This document shows positions 11,769-24,800 of a DNA stretch of 64,000 bases, in pieces; position 1 is the first letter of the stretch; every line of letters starts with the position of its first letter. Location: NCBI GenBank assembly GCA_027563935.2, contig CM050446.2:125132499-125196498 (forward strand). The letters are read 5' to 3'. A program made the position numbers and the translations under genes. The notes below the pieces were generated by a model. That model was not told the origin of the DNA and did not search any database. It saw nothing but the letters and a program-made list of their open reading frames with translations. Origin of the DNA: Costus lasius (Eukaryota > Streptophyta > Magnoliopsida > Zingiberales > Costaceae).

Positions 11769-12506
11769 TGTTGACATTGATTTGTATAGCATTTCAAGTA
11801 TGATTTTAAGTCAGAATCACCTATATTTCTGGGCTTTCTGCCTCATTATTACCTAAATTACTTTATCTATGGAATCTTCACTTCTCTTAGTATTTTCACA
11901 TTTTCAGGGCAAAACGACCATAAAAAGGGTAAATTCTGGAACTTTTGTGGTAGAAGAGCTCATCCTAATTCAAGACGATCATAACTGGAAGTTTTCGGAT
12001 TCATTGAGGCCATTGTTGGAAATCACGACCGGGTCACGATCAGAATCATGCTCGTGACTCATCTCCGCACTTAAGCTGCGGCTGATAAATCACAACCGGG
12101 TGATGACCAAATTCTCGCTCGTGATCGCAGACCCGTCTGTTACGAAATCGTGATTTCTACCTAGATTTCTTTGATCTAACCCTAAGGGAAGCTCAGGGGC
12201 GTTAAGGACCTTTCTCCCCCGTTGACAAAGAGAGTCAAAACAGCTTTTCAGAGGAGAAATCGACACAAGGAGTAATGATTCCGTGAAGGATGGGCGGCTG
12301 GCAGCGTAGCAGGGCATGGAGGCTGGCAGAAATCCCTTTCGGCTGAAGCTTCGCAGCAGGTTCCTCTTGGCAGGGTATGGGGAAGAGAAGAAGGTGTAGG
12401 AGAGACAGGAATAAAAGGCTGAAGAGAAGAGAAAGGAGGTATCGCTCGGCAGAGGGATCACATGAGGAGGTTTTGGCATAGAGGGAATCGCACAAGGAGA
12501 AGCTGT
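11769..12506 (+). repeat. 3' LTR of element B, first part
   Basis: Starts TGTTGACATT and is related to but distinct from element D's LTR. It contains the ATCACGACCGGGT-type motif block (about 12022-12127). It is interrupted by element C; the rest is 40837-41917. The combined length is about 1.8 kb. Confidence 0.88.
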
Positions 12507-13354
12507 TGATGACATGCAAATATATGATATATCATGACTTATTTCTATTATTATTTTGGAGTAAAATGCATGTTTTGTCTCATTTATCTACTTAGTTGCT
12601 TTATATTCTTCAAAGTCTTCACTTTTCCCTTGTTTTATTGAAATATAGGGATTTCGCCCTAAAATCGATAGAATTCGGAAGATCTGAGGATATGGGACGA
12701 ATCCTCATGATGAGACGAAGCTACACATCGAATTTCAGCTCAAACGGAGTTCTTTGTGCTTTTCACGGGCATGGCCGTGTATCCATGCACGGTTGTGTAT
12801 GAATATGCACTTTCAGATTTCATGACGAGACGTTCACGGGCACACCCGTGAACCCATGCACGACCGTGAAGAGCAATTTTTCCAAAGATTGAATGTCGCC
12901 GAGCCATACACGGGCATGGCCGTGCATCGTCCCGCCTAGTTCGACAGGCGTCTGATTTTTCGCCCATAACGTACTATTTTGGAAGCAAAATTTATTGAAA
13001 TTTTATGGAAACCTTCCTAACTTAGTGACGGATGTTTTGGGACTAGAATCATTGGATTTGATCAAGCGGTTGAGGAGAATGAGCGAAAGGGGTGACAACC
13101 TAGGGTTTGGGGGCAATTTCTTGACGAAAACACTGTTCCGGCGTGATTTCTTCTCCGTTCCGATGAAGATCATCATGCTGGACCCTCTTCCATCAAGGAT
13201 CTACCTCTCCCTCTAGTTTGAATCAATTTATATGAGAGATTTCATGTATTTTGTGATGAATCTTGTAGCATAAACTCTCTTTTCGGGATTTGGGTGTAGC
13301 CCTCTGTAAGAATGTTGATCTTTAATGTTTGATTAATATATTTCTCTTATTTAT
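12507..13354 (+). repeat. 5' LTR of element C, first part
   Basis: Matches 39366 onward. It contains palindromes such as TTCACGGG...CCCGTGAA at about 12830-12850 and CACGGGCATGGCCGTG at about 12767 and 12909. It is interrupted at 13354 by element D, with TTTAT duplicated at 13350-13354 and 31400-31404. Confidence 0.9.
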
Positions 13355-13368
13355 TGTTGACACAAATT

Positions 13369-15765
13369 TGTTAGGGAATGCCGGGTGTAATTTAAAATTT
13401 TTGCAGTCCCAGGACGCAGCGGAAGAAGCATTACACCCGAAACACATTCCAGTCCCAAGGATCCATGCGAGGAAGAGAACACAAGGATGTGTTAGGGTTA
13501 GTACCTTTATTGCTTGTCAGGATGAAGGTGCCAAGTTGAAGACGCCCAAGTGCTCGTCCTCTACAAGTATCCACGCGTCGACTCCTTGATCGTTGCTCCC
13601 TTCCACGCTTGGTGCTAGCCTCGGGAAGAGAATCAAGCCTTATCACTCTCTTCAAATCTTGCGCCACCTCCAAGATAGAAGCGCCAAGAAGAGATGAGGA
13701 GGAAGATGATGCGCCAAGTACTTCCTTTTTCTTCTTTGCTTGCGCCACCTCCAAGGTGCGCCTATGGCCAAGGAACGCTGAGGGCTTGTGGCAAGAAGAC
13801 GCCACCAAGCACAAAGAATCCTTGCGCCAAAGAAGAGAGGAAGAAGAAGAAGAACTTGCTTGCGCCTTTGATGGAAGAAGGAGACCTCCAAGCCCTCAAG
13901 TTGTTGCCACCTTAAACTTCCAATTCTCTCCAAGAGATGTTGCCACCAAGTCCTTCTCCAAGTTGCGCCAAGAGGTGAAGAAGGAGAAGAAGACTTGCGG
14001 CTACAAGGAGGAAGAAGGTTGCGCCACCTTGATGTTGTCGCCCTTTGCTTTGCTCTTGCCTCTCTATTTGTGTTCACACCTCCAAAGAATCGAACCAACA
14101 ACCACAAGAGAGGGCGGCAAGGGTCCTATTAATAGGACAAGGGGCGGCTAGGGCAATGGCTAGGATCATGCCAAGTGGGCGGCTAGGATGAGAGGGGTTT
14201 GTGGTAAGGAAAGTCTCCAAGACTTTGCCATAAACCTCATTCAACCTATCCTTATTTGCCCAATAGCCATATCAGCCCAAGACATGCCTTAGAGGCATTC
14301 TTTCCATCCAAGGAGAAGGGCTAGGCGCAACAAGCATGAAGAATTCGGCTAGGGTGGTTTCTTGGGAGAAATTAGGGTTTGAGGTAAGGTAAGTCTCCAA
14401 GACATTACCATATTCCTCACCCTACTATCCATATGCGCCCAAGAACTTCCCATAAAAGTTCTCAAGCCATATCAGCCCCAAGACTTGCCTTAGAGGCAAG
14501 TATTCCATCCAAGGAGCAAAGGGGGAGGCGCCTAATGCTTCCTTATGAAGCAACATGCGCCCACTTCACCCCATTATGCCCTTGGCGCCAATGGGGTATA
14601 ATTCTTCCCCATTATACCCTTATTTGCTTATACTTCTTCATGATAACTAATTATTGGGCCTCATTGGATAATGAGCTAGCCCAAACTTCATGGCATGAGT
14701 TGATTAAGCCATTGGATCCAATCCAATGCAACCCTAATCCAAATGTGACCAATCTAGGTCAATTTCGGGTCAACCTGCCAAAAATGAAGTTTGGCTCCAA
14801 TAACTTTCTTCCAACTCATCAGGCCCATTGGCGCTGATGAAATCTTCCAAATGGATCCAAGTTATCCAATAACTTGATCCAGAGGCTTCTGATTAAAGCA
14901 ACGTCAAGAGTCTATTGCGTGTGACCCCGTAGGATCCATATGACGATGGCAATGATGTAAACATCATAAGTAGTGAGGGGTATCTAGCAACACATCACTA
15001 CTACCCATGTCATAGGACTTAAGTCATTATGGCAATAACTCCTAACAAGCAACGAGGATTCCCATGCATTCTAGATCCCTTTGCCTGAACTGATATCCTT
15101 TCATTGGATTAGTCTCAAGTTTATTATCCAATGCATTGGTCATGACTTAACTAGTGTGGCCACACATTCCTATCATGCACCAATAAGGTGGGGCTCCCCA
15201 AGTGGATATCATGCTTCCTCTGAAGGAAGGGGCAAATCCTACTATTGGTCATCCATGTCTCTATATGACTTATGACATGCCCAATGACAGTCGTTTTAGT
15301 CCCCCAATTACGGAGAGACGTAAGACTGTATCAAAGCATACCCATCATCAAATCTAGACATGAATACCTCAAGTCTAAGGATCAATGCAAACCTCTTGCA
15401 TGTGAGATTGACTCGTTGACTAGACAAGTCAATCCTCACGGTGGATCACTCCAGTGCATCCAATGCACCTGTATGTCTGCGTTACTGTGCCCTGCACCTA
15501 ACCAGCCCATACACCAGTCTCACATGTACCAAAGCTGTCCCATATCTGCTAAGGTACCTTGTCTGGGGATAGCTTATGAGAATGGATCCAATCCAAACTC
15601 CTGGGACATTATTATGCAATTCAATACATCAACGCAGGTAAAGCAATCTGCATAATAACGACCATGCCTTTATTGATTATATCAATTTCATTAATTCTAT
15701 CAAAGTACATTTAAACAATGCCTGACCATGTCCATACATTGGTCTGCAGGGCATATACACCAACA
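13369..15765 (-). mobile_element. Solo LTR E1 (probable Ty1-copia, Angela/Tork-like), 2397 bases
   Basis: Plus-strand ends are TGTTAGGGAATG and ATACACCAACA, flanked by the exact duplication AAATT (13364-13368 and 15766-15770). It has no coding domains. Its reverse complement begins TGTTGGTGTATATGCCCT, resembling the start of Angela/BARE-type copia LTRs, so I infer minus orientation. The long Lys/Glu/Arg-rich open frames at 13430-14150 exist on both strands and are not genes. It pairs end to end with E2 in opposite orientation. Confidence 0.85.
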
Positions 15766-15770
15766 AAATT

Positions 15771-17749
15771 TATATTGAGTTTTACATGTCAATTTACCTA
15801 TGGAATCATGTCTATTTCACGATTTTAAGCCTTACAATTGTCTTTATTCAGATATATCTATGGAATCTACACCTATTTCGGTATTTTCACGTTTTCAGGT
15901 CAAATTGACCACATAGATGGTAGATTCTGACACTTTGGTAGCAGAGGAGCTCATTCTAACTCAAGATGATCCTAACCAGAAGTTTTCGGATTCATTAAAG
16001 CCTCTACTGGAAATCACGATCGGGTCCCGATTAGAATCACGCCCGTGATCGTCGTTATCCTTGAAGTTGAAACTGACAAATCACGACCGGGTCACGACCA
16101 AATTCTCGCCCGAGATCGTGGACCCGTCTGTTACGAAATCACTGTTTTCTTCCATATTTCTTTGATCTAACCTAAAGGGAGGCTGAAGGACACTATGGAC
16201 TATTCTCCCCCGTTGACAAAGGGGGCGTGGAGCAGCTTTTAGGGGAGATTTTAGTTATGAAATCATCATTTCGTGAGGGATGGGTGGCTGAAGCTTTGCA
16301 GGATATGGAGGCTGGCAGCAAAGACTTCTTTTGCTGGAAAACTGCAGCGGCTGAGGCAGCTTTTGCAGGGCATGGGGAAGATAAGGAGCAGCATCCACTT
16401 GGGGAAGAGGATAAAAGAGCCTTGAGAAGAGGAAAAGAGAGAGAGGATTCACACAGGAGCAAAGAAAGGAGGAAGAATGCTTGATGCAGGAGAAATAGAG
16501 GGTGGGCACCAGAACTCATTGAAGATCTTATTGTGTTATCACCTCAAAATCAAGTTTGTAAGGAAGAATTTACAAGTATCATTTACTTCTTGCACTTATT
16601 GTATGAACTTGCATAGCAACGTATGATCCTATCTTTGTGTTGTATTTCCTGCACGATTCCGCGTATGCACATGCTGTTAAGGATTATTGTTTATGTTGTT
16701 GCCATGAATATGATAGGCTAAACCCTTAAATCAGGGTGTGGGTGTAGCCTCTTGATAACTTATTAGTTCTTTAGTCTAGCTCTAAATGCTAATATCTAGC
16801 TCGATCTCATGTTCACCTCTTGCCTATGCTATTCGAAGGAATGCGTTTGAGCCTTCTAGCTTTGATTGAGGTTTGTAAATCGGAGAATCACGAGGAGACT
16901 CGTTGATTGTCCGTACTCCATCGAAAGGTAGTTAGGATCTTAGATGCGTAGGGGAGACCACAAGTCTGACCTCGCATCCGAAGCATTTGATCGGGGGTTT
17001 ATCAAATTTGTTTAAGCTCTTTGCCTATGTTGCCCGAAAGGGAGCGTTTGAACCTTTTAATTCCTCGTGTGGGGTTTGTAAATCAGGGGCTAGGGAGAAT
17101 TTACTTGACGAACTGCACTCTCCTTGTGTTAGTTTTTGGGTCGTAGACGCATCTGGCAAACTTCTTGCGCGCTAGTACGTTGGATTGTTTAGGACTCTAT
17201 GCTTGTGCAGCCCGAGAGGGCGCGCTTGAGCCGGAAGTTACGCGGGGGAGGTTTGTAAGCCAGGAATTCTTGGGGAGGACCCCTTTTGTCATCCTGTACC
17301 CACCGTGGAAGTACTAGGAGTTTAGGCGTGTTGGGGAGAAGCGTTTCCAACCAAGCGCCAGAACTTAACGGGTTTGACCTATAGCCGTGATTGTGGAAAC
17401 AAACCAGCTATCTGAAGGAGCAGCTACCTAAGTGACAAGGAAGTCGAGTCCCTTGAACTAGACAGGGTAAAGGCGTTGGAGTCTGGGCTATTCAGCTGTA
17501 AGAAGTCAAGACGGTGAACCCACATCCTGATGTTTCATACTATTAAGATTCTCTCGTGCAAATTCCTCCAATTACATTTTCGCGTATTTAATTAGTTAAC
17601 ATTCAGACTTCATCAATTTCGCATCGTTTAGCTAGCAAATTCAAGATCTGTCGGTACTTGTCCATTAGTCCCTGTGGGATCGATATTTTATTATTTCGAT
17701 AGTCCCATGCACTTGCGGGAAACGCCTACTATATCTGTGGGCGCTATCA
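15771..17749 (+). other. Remainder of element D 5' LTR
   Basis: The noncoding LTR body described under the 5' LTR. Short open frames at 16193-16519 are on both strands of a GC-balanced leader and are rejected as genes. Confidence 0.85.
16820..17290 (+). repeat. Degenerate tandem repeats near the 3' end of the D LTR
   Basis: Three units of about 190 bases each carry a GCCCGAAAGGGAGCG-like core, TTGA(G/A)CC, and GAGGTTTGTAAATC. They start near 16825, 17025 and 17205. The same units are in the 3' LTR (about 30475-30940) and in element B's LTR (about 41120-41460). Confidence 0.7.
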
Positions 17750-17755
17750 AGTTTT

Positions 17756-17774
17756 TGGCGCCATTGCCGGGGAC
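17756..17774 (+). other. Primer-binding site, tRNA-Asp, element D
   Basis: TGGCGCCATTGCCGGGGAC, one mismatch from the complement of the plant tRNA-Asp 3' end, 6 bases after the LTR end. Confidence 0.9.
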
Positions 17775-17906
17775 TAATTTTGGCAATATTGACTAGATTA
17801 AGAAGTTACTAGACTAGACATTTTTAGTTTATTAATATACTTTCTTTTATGTCATTTTACACTTTTCTTGATTTAACGAAACATCTACTTGTTAGAATCT
17901 TAGTTT

Positions 17907-20482
17907 ATGCATAGAACTCCGCGACCAGAACCTGCAATACCATTCGATTCGGAAATTGAAAGAATGTTCCGGCGTCACAGAAATCTTTAGAAATATCAAC
18001 CCAAGAAGAATTCGCAAACATTAATCATGGATGGTAATAAGTCACTTCGCGACTTCGCTGCAACAAATGTTCAAGGACTGCATTCTAGCATTACACGTCC
18101 ACCAATAGAAGCGAATAACTTTGAGATAAAACCGTCTCTTCTGTCAATGTTACAACAAACCAGTTCGGTGGATCACCGGCTGAGGATCCGAACTTGTACT
18201 TATGTGTTTTTCTTGAATACTGTGACACTATTAAAATGAATGGTGTGACCACTGATGCTCTGCGATTACAACTTTTTCCTTTTTCACTAAGAGACAAGGC
18301 GTGAGCATGGTTACATTCTTTACCATCCGGATCCATCACTTCGTGGGAGCATCTCTCACATGCCTTTCTTGCAAAATATTTTCCTCCAAGCAAAACCGCG
18401 CAGTTAAGGAACCAGCTTACCAATTTCTCTCAGAGAGAGGGCGAATCGTTATACGAGGCATGGGATCGCTTCAAGGAATTGCAGCGAATGTGTCCTCACC
18501 ACGGCCTCGAGAAATGGGTACTGGTACATACTTTTTATAACAGCCTGCTTGATAACACACGTCTTACTGTGGATGCAGCCGCTGGAGAAGCTCTGATGAG
18601 CAAAGCAGTTGATGATGCGTACAATTTGATTAAGGAGATGGCGTTGAACCATCACCAATGGTCAAGCGAAAGAGGTACTTCGTCACGACAAGCCGGTAAG
18701 TATGAACTTGATGCTCTTACTTCTCTAGCTGCAAAAGTGGACTCGTTATCTTACAAACTTGATTCTATGAACATGCGTCATGCTATTTCTGACTCTGCTA
18801 TGTGTGAAGTATGTGGAATAGAGGGGCATCATTCTGAAACTTGCCAGTTAAGAATTTTGACATCTCAAGATCCTCCACCCGCTCTAGTGAACGCAGTAGG
18901 TGATTTTAATGCTAGAACCCCAAATAACCCTTATTCAAACACCTACAACCCAGGATGGAGGAACCATCCTAATTTTTCCTACAGAAATAACAACTCAGCT
19001 CAACCATCAAACTATAGGTAACCTCCTGGATTTCATTCGTCCAACACCGGGTACCAACCTAAGCAATTTGATCAGCCACCACATCTGAGTACCGGTACGG
19101 AACCACAAGAACAAAAGTTAGAATCGCGCTTTGACAACTTTGTGTCAACGCAGGCAAAAGCAATAGACGGCATCTTGGAAGCAATCAAAGGCTTAGCCAC
19201 CCACCAAAAGAAGGTAGAAAACCAAATAGCCCAACAGGCTAGTACATCGACTAGATCGCCGGGCAGATTGCCTGGACAGCCTGAAACAAATCCTAGGGAA
19301 CATTGCAATGCCATTACCACACATAGTGGCAAGCAACTTGAGGAACCAGAAATGCCTAAGTATGACCATTGTGAGGATGAAACCGAGATTCCTGGATCAG
19401 AGGAACCTGCTGTCATTGAACGTGAGCCACAGATAAAAGAGACTGAATCTGAATATGTTCCACCACCATCTTACAAACCGCCCATCCCATTTCCACAAAG
19501 GTTGGCTAAGGCAAAACTTGATCAGCAATTCGGTAAATGCTTGGAAGTCTTAAAGAAACTATACATAAACATACCATTTACCGATGCTTTATCACAAATG
19601 CCATCTTATGCTAAGTTTTTGAAGGAGATCTTATCAAATAAAAGAAGAATGGAAGAGCACAGTACAGTGGCGTTAACTGAAGAATGCAGCGCAATCATCC
19701 AGAACAAGTTACCGCCAAAGCTAAAAAATCCAGGGAGCTTTACCATTCAGTGTCTAATGGGAAATACCCCGTTCGACTGTGCTTTATGCGATCTTGGTGC
19801 CAGCGTGAGCCTAATGCCACTCTCTCTTTGCAGGAAGCTGGATATCGGAGATTTGAAGCCGACAAATATTTCCTTGCAATTGGCCGACCGTTCTGTATGG
19901 CGTCCGGTAGGAATTTTAAAGGACGTGCCAATAAAGGTCGGTAAATTTTATATTCTAGCCGATTTCATTGTACTTGAGATGGAGGAAGACTCCAAGCTTC
20001 CTATAATATTGGGCAAACCATTTTTGGCAACTACCGGAGCCGTAATCGATGTCAAGAATAGGAAGTTGACACTACACATAGGTGAGGAAATGGTAGAGTT
20101 TGATATAACTGAAAGCCTAAAGAAACCTCTTTTTGCAGATTCTTGCTTTAGTGTCGGAGTGGTAGACCATGAGCTTTATTCGCCCCACGTCCCTCGGAGA
20201 AATATCGACCCACTCGAGGCATGCTTGATGAACGAATATGACGATGAGGAAAAGGAGGAAGCACATCCTTATGCCAATATTCTTGACTCAACCACTGAAA
20301 TTGAACTAGATAGAGAAGAACTTGAGGAGTTACCCGAACCTAAATCTGAGGTTCGCAAACCACTTAACTTAGAACTCAAATCCTTACCGAGCAACCTCAG
20401 GTATGAATTTTTGGATGAGAATTCTACTTATCCTGTCATTATAGCTACTCATCCGATTCAGAACAACAAACCTTCTTCTTGA
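17907..20482 (+). pseudogene. gag-protease, element D
   Basis: The frame starts at ATG 17907. It has the capsid region (FPFSLRDKA, YFPPSKTAQLRNQLTNFSQ), zinc knuckle CEVCGIEGHHSETC (18803-18844), a Pro/Gln-rich linker, a helical segment, and protease with CDLGASVSLMPLSLC near 19787 and IILGKPFLATTGAVIDVKN near 20003. Damage: TAG at about 17982 (likely CAG), loss of one A at about 18160 that shifts frame, TGA at about 18301 (likely CGA), and TAA at 19020. The protease part (19142-20482) is uninterrupted, including the Asp of DLGAS. An acidic stretch precedes the end. Confidence 0.86.
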
Positions 20483-21820
20483 AAAGCTTCGGAAACATAA
20501 AAAGGTAATCGGATATACTCTAGATGATATAAAAGGTATTAACCCTTCTTTATGTATGCACAGGATACATCTGGAAGAAGGCAGAGCCCCATCTATCGAA
20601 TACCAGAGACATCTGAATCCGAACTTGAAGGAAGTAGTTAAGAAGGAAATTCTGAAACTATTAGATGCAGGGGTTATCTACCCTATCTTGGATAGCCAAT
20701 GGGTAAGTCCGGTACATGTGGTACCGAAGAGAAGAGGAGTAACGATAGTAAAAAACGAAGACAACGAGTTGATCCCGCAAAGAACCGTGACTGGGTGGCG
20801 CATGTGTATCGACTACCGGAAACTGAACAAAGCCACTTGATTTTTCCAAATACCGATACATCCCGATGACCAGGAGAAAACCACAATCACGTGTCCCTTC
20901 GGCACCTTCGCTTACCGGCGAATGCCGTTTGGTCTATGTAATGCGCCAGCCACATTCCAGCGATGCATGATGGCAATCTTCTCAGATTTCATTAAAGACA
21001 TCAAGGACGTCTTTATGGATGACTTTTCGGTATACGGGTCCAGCTTTGATTCTTGTTTATCTAATCTGACCTGTGTTTTGCAACGTTGTGAGGAGACGAA
21101 CTTGGTGCTTAATTGGGAGAAATGTCACTTTATGGTAAAAGAAGGAATCGTTCTTGGCCATTTGATATCGGAGCGTGGTATCCAAGTTGACAAAGCGAAA
21201 ATCAATGTGATAGAAAGACTGCCGCCCCCGAACTCCGTCAAAGGAATAAAAAGCTTCCTGGGACATGCGGGCTTTTATAGGCGTTTCATTAAAATTTTTT
21301 CTAAAATTGCTAGGCCTTTGACATCTCTGCTTGCTAAGGATATACCATTTGATTTTGACCAGAACTGCATGGACGCTTTTCAGCAACTGAAGAATGCGTT
21401 GATCTCCGCCCCGATAATGCAACCTTCGGATTGGTCGCTACCCTTTGAAATCATGTGCGATGCCAACGACTATGCGGTCGGAGCCGTATTGGGACAGCGA
21501 AAAGACAACCGAACACACACCATTTATTATGCCAGCTGAATGCTTGATGGGGCACAAAGCAACTACGCTACGTCGAAAAAAGAACTCTTAGCTGTAGTTT
21601 TTGCATTCGACAAGTTTTGATCATACCTGATTAACTCACGTGTTATCGTTTATACAGATCATGCGGAAATTCGGTATCTCATGACAAAGAAAGACGCGAA
21701 ACCGCGACTGATCAGATGGATACTGTTGCTGCAAGAATTTGATATTCAGATCAAAGATAAGAAAGGAATTGACAATCTAGTAGCAGACCATCTGTCCCGG
21801 TTGATAGCCACCCCCGAGGT
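20483..21820 (+). pseudogene. Reverse transcriptase and RNase H, element D, with motif A deleted
   Basis: RT starts after a frameshift near 20480 and reads IKGINPSLCMHRIHLEEG, then VVPKRRGVTIVKNEDNE and MCIDYRKLNKAT (to about 20838). It then jumps to FFQIPIHPDDQEKTT. The roughly 40 residues between them in related elements, including the catalytic Asp of motif A, are gone and a TGA sits at the junction. The FMDDFSVYG motif (21012-21038) with the other catalytic Asp pair is kept. RNase H (about 21440-21800) has stops at 21537 and about 21618. The enzyme cannot be active. Confidence 0.88.
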
Positions 21821-24800
21821 TGATTCGGAAGAGGAAATAGATGATGCATTCCTAGACAAGAACCTCGTAGCTGCCACCACGGTAAAGACACCTTGGTATG
21901 CCGATCTAGTGAATTTCTTAGCAGCTGGGATCATGCCCCCAAACCTTACGTACCAGCAGCAAAAGCGATTTGTGTCAAGTGCAAGGTACTACTATTGGGA
22001 CGATCTGCTTTGTTTAAGCGTTGTGCCAAATGTATTATTCGAAGGTGCTTGCCCGAGGAAGAAATCTCAGATGTCCTGGTCTAGTCTCATTCATCTTCTT
22101 ATGGAGGACACTGCAACGGTAAGAAAACAGCATATAAGGTTCTCCAATGTGGATTCTTTTGGCCGACCCTATTCAAAGACGCAAGGTGTTAGTGTATATG
22201 CCCTAAAGACCAATGTATGGACATGGTCAGGCATTGTTTGAAAGTACTTTGATAGAATTATTAAAGGCATGGTCGTTATTATGCAGACTTCTCTACCTGC
22301 GTTGATGTATTGAGTTGCATATATAATGTCCCAGGAGATTGGATTGGATCCATTCTCACAAGCTATCCCCAGTCAAGGTACCTTAACAGATATGGGACAG
22401 CTTTGGTACATGTGAGACTGGTGTATGGGCTGGATAGGTGCGAGGCACAGTAACACAGACATACATGTGCATTGGATGCACTGGAGTGATCCACCGTGAG
22501 GATTGATTTGTCTAGTCAACAAGTCAATCTCACATGCAAGAGGTTTTGCATTGATCCTTAGACTTGAGGTATTCGTGTCTAGATTTGATGATGGGTATGC
22601 TTTAATACAGTCTTACGTCTCTCCGTAATTGGGAGATCAAAACGACTGTCATTGGGCATGTCATAAGTCATGTAGAGACATGGATGACTAATAGAAGGAT
22701 TTGCCCCTTCCTTATTGGAAGCATGATATCCCCTCGGGGCGGCCCACCTTATTGGTGCATGACAGGAAAGTGTAGGCCACACTTGTTGAGTCATGACCAA
22801 TGCATTGGATAATAAACTTGAGACTAATCCAATGGCAGGATATCAGTTTAGGCAAAGGGATCTATAATGCAATGGAAATCCTCGTTGCTTGTTAGGAGTT
22901 GTTGCCACAATGACTTTAGTCCTATGACATGGGTAGTAGTGATGTGTTGCTAGATACCCCTCACTACTTATGATGTTTACATCATTGCCATCGTCATATG
23001 GATCCTACGGGGTCACACGCAATAGACTCTTGACATTGCTTTTATCAGAAGCCTTTAGATCAAGTTATTGGATAACTTGGATCAATTTGGAAGATTTCAT
23101 CAGCGCCAATGGGCCTGATGAGTTGGAAGAAAGTTAATGGAGCCAAACTTCAATTTTGGTAGGTTGACCCAAAATTGACCTAGATTGGTCACATTTGGAT
23201 TAGGGTTGCATTGGATTGGATCCAATGGCTTAATCAACTCATGCCATGAAGTTTGGGCTAGCTCATTATCCAATGAGGCCCAATAATGAGTTGTCATGAA
23301 GAGGGAATTGGCTTAAAGGGTATAATGGGGAGAAATCTCACCCCATTGGCGCCTAGGGGCATAATGGGGTGAGGGAGGCGCCTTTGCTTCATTATGGAAG
23401 TAAAGGGCGCCTAGCCCTTCTTCCTTGGATGGAATACTTGCCTCAAAGGCAAGTCTTGGGGCTGATATGGCTTGAGAACTTTTATGGAAAGTTCCTAGGC
23501 GCATATGGGTAGAGGGAAGAGGTATATGGTAATGTCTTGGAGACTTACCTTACCTCAAACCCTAATTTCTCCCAAGACAACACCCTAGCCGAAACTCTTC
23601 ATGCTTGTTACGCCTAGCCTTTCTCCTTGGATGGAAAGAATGCTTCTAAGGCATGTCTTAGGCTGATATGGCCATTGGAAAATTAGGAAAGGTTGAATGA
23701 GGTTTATGGTAAAGTCTTGGAGACTTTCCTTACCTCAAGACTCCTCTATCCTAGCCGCCCACTTGGCATAATCCCATCCATTGCTCTAACCGCCCCTTGT
23801 TCTATTAATAGGACCCTAGTCGCCCCACTAAAAGGTTGATTCGTGTGGAGGACTTCTAGGAGGCGTGAGCTAAGGCAAAGGGTGACAACAACTAAGGCTT
23901 GGCGCAACCCTTCTTCCAAGTGGCCGAAAACATCTTTTCTTCTTCTCCTCTTGTTGGCACAAAGAGTGATTGGGCTTGGTGGCTTCTCCTTCCATTGTCG
24001 CAAGCCCTCATCCTCTCATAGCCATTAGCGCATCTTGCTTGAAGGTGGCGCAAACAAGGAGAAAAGGAAACAACTTGGCGGCATCAGCTTCCTCTTCATC
24101 CTTTCTTGGCACTTTCATCTTGGAAGTAGCGCAAGAGAAGTGGAGTGAAGGCTTGATTCTCTTCCCGAGGCTAGCACCGAGCGTGGAAGGGAGCAACGAT
24201 CAAGGAGTCGACGCGTGGATACTTGTAGAGGGCGAACACTTGGGCGCCTTCAACATGGCTTCGACATCTAGACAAGCGAAAGAGGTACAACTCTATCACA
24301 TCCTTGTGTGTGCTCACTCGTATGGATCCTTGGGACTGGAATGTGTTTCGGGTGTAATGTTTCTTCCGCTGCGTCCTGGGACTGCAAAAATTTTAAATTA
24401 CACCCGGCATTCCCTAACACAAGGGACTATGTACAGTCTTGCGATCGTTGCCAACGGATGGGTGGAATATCACGAAGGAATGAGATGCCTCTGAATTCCA
24501 TCCTTGAAATTGAGATTTTTGACGTATGGGGAATTGATTTTATGGGTCCATTTCCACCCTCCTGTGGTAACCGATTCATCTTAGTTGAAGTTGATTATGT
24601 TTCCAAATGGGTTGAGGCCTTGGCTTCCCCAACAAATGACTCCAAGGTAGTTCACAGATTCTTCAAGAAGTTAATATTTCCGCGATTTGGAACGCTTCGC
24701 GTGGTAATCAGTGATGGAGGATCTCATTTTATTGAACGAAGATTTGAAATACTTCTCAGAAAATATGGAGTAATGCACAAGGTAGCCACCGCTTACCACC

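Larger units (their letters stand above)
13355..17749 (+). repeat. 5' LTR of element D, with solo LTR E1 inside
   Basis: Only 14 bases (13355-13368) precede E1; the LTR resumes at 15766-15771 and runs to 17749, matching 29428-31399. It holds motif blocks of the type AATCACGATCGGGT (about 16013-16135) and three degenerate repeats containing GAGCGTTTGAACC-like text (about 16820-17290). Confidence 0.92.

Noticed and set aside
13431..14151. Charged 127-180-codon frames on both strands
   Set aside because: They lie within solo LTR E1; composition is low-complexity and the inverse copy E2 does not keep the frames.
23746..24496. Open frames of 60-174 codons
   Set aside because: They lie in solo LTR E2, and one runs across the LTR edge into integrase sequence, so they are chance frames.
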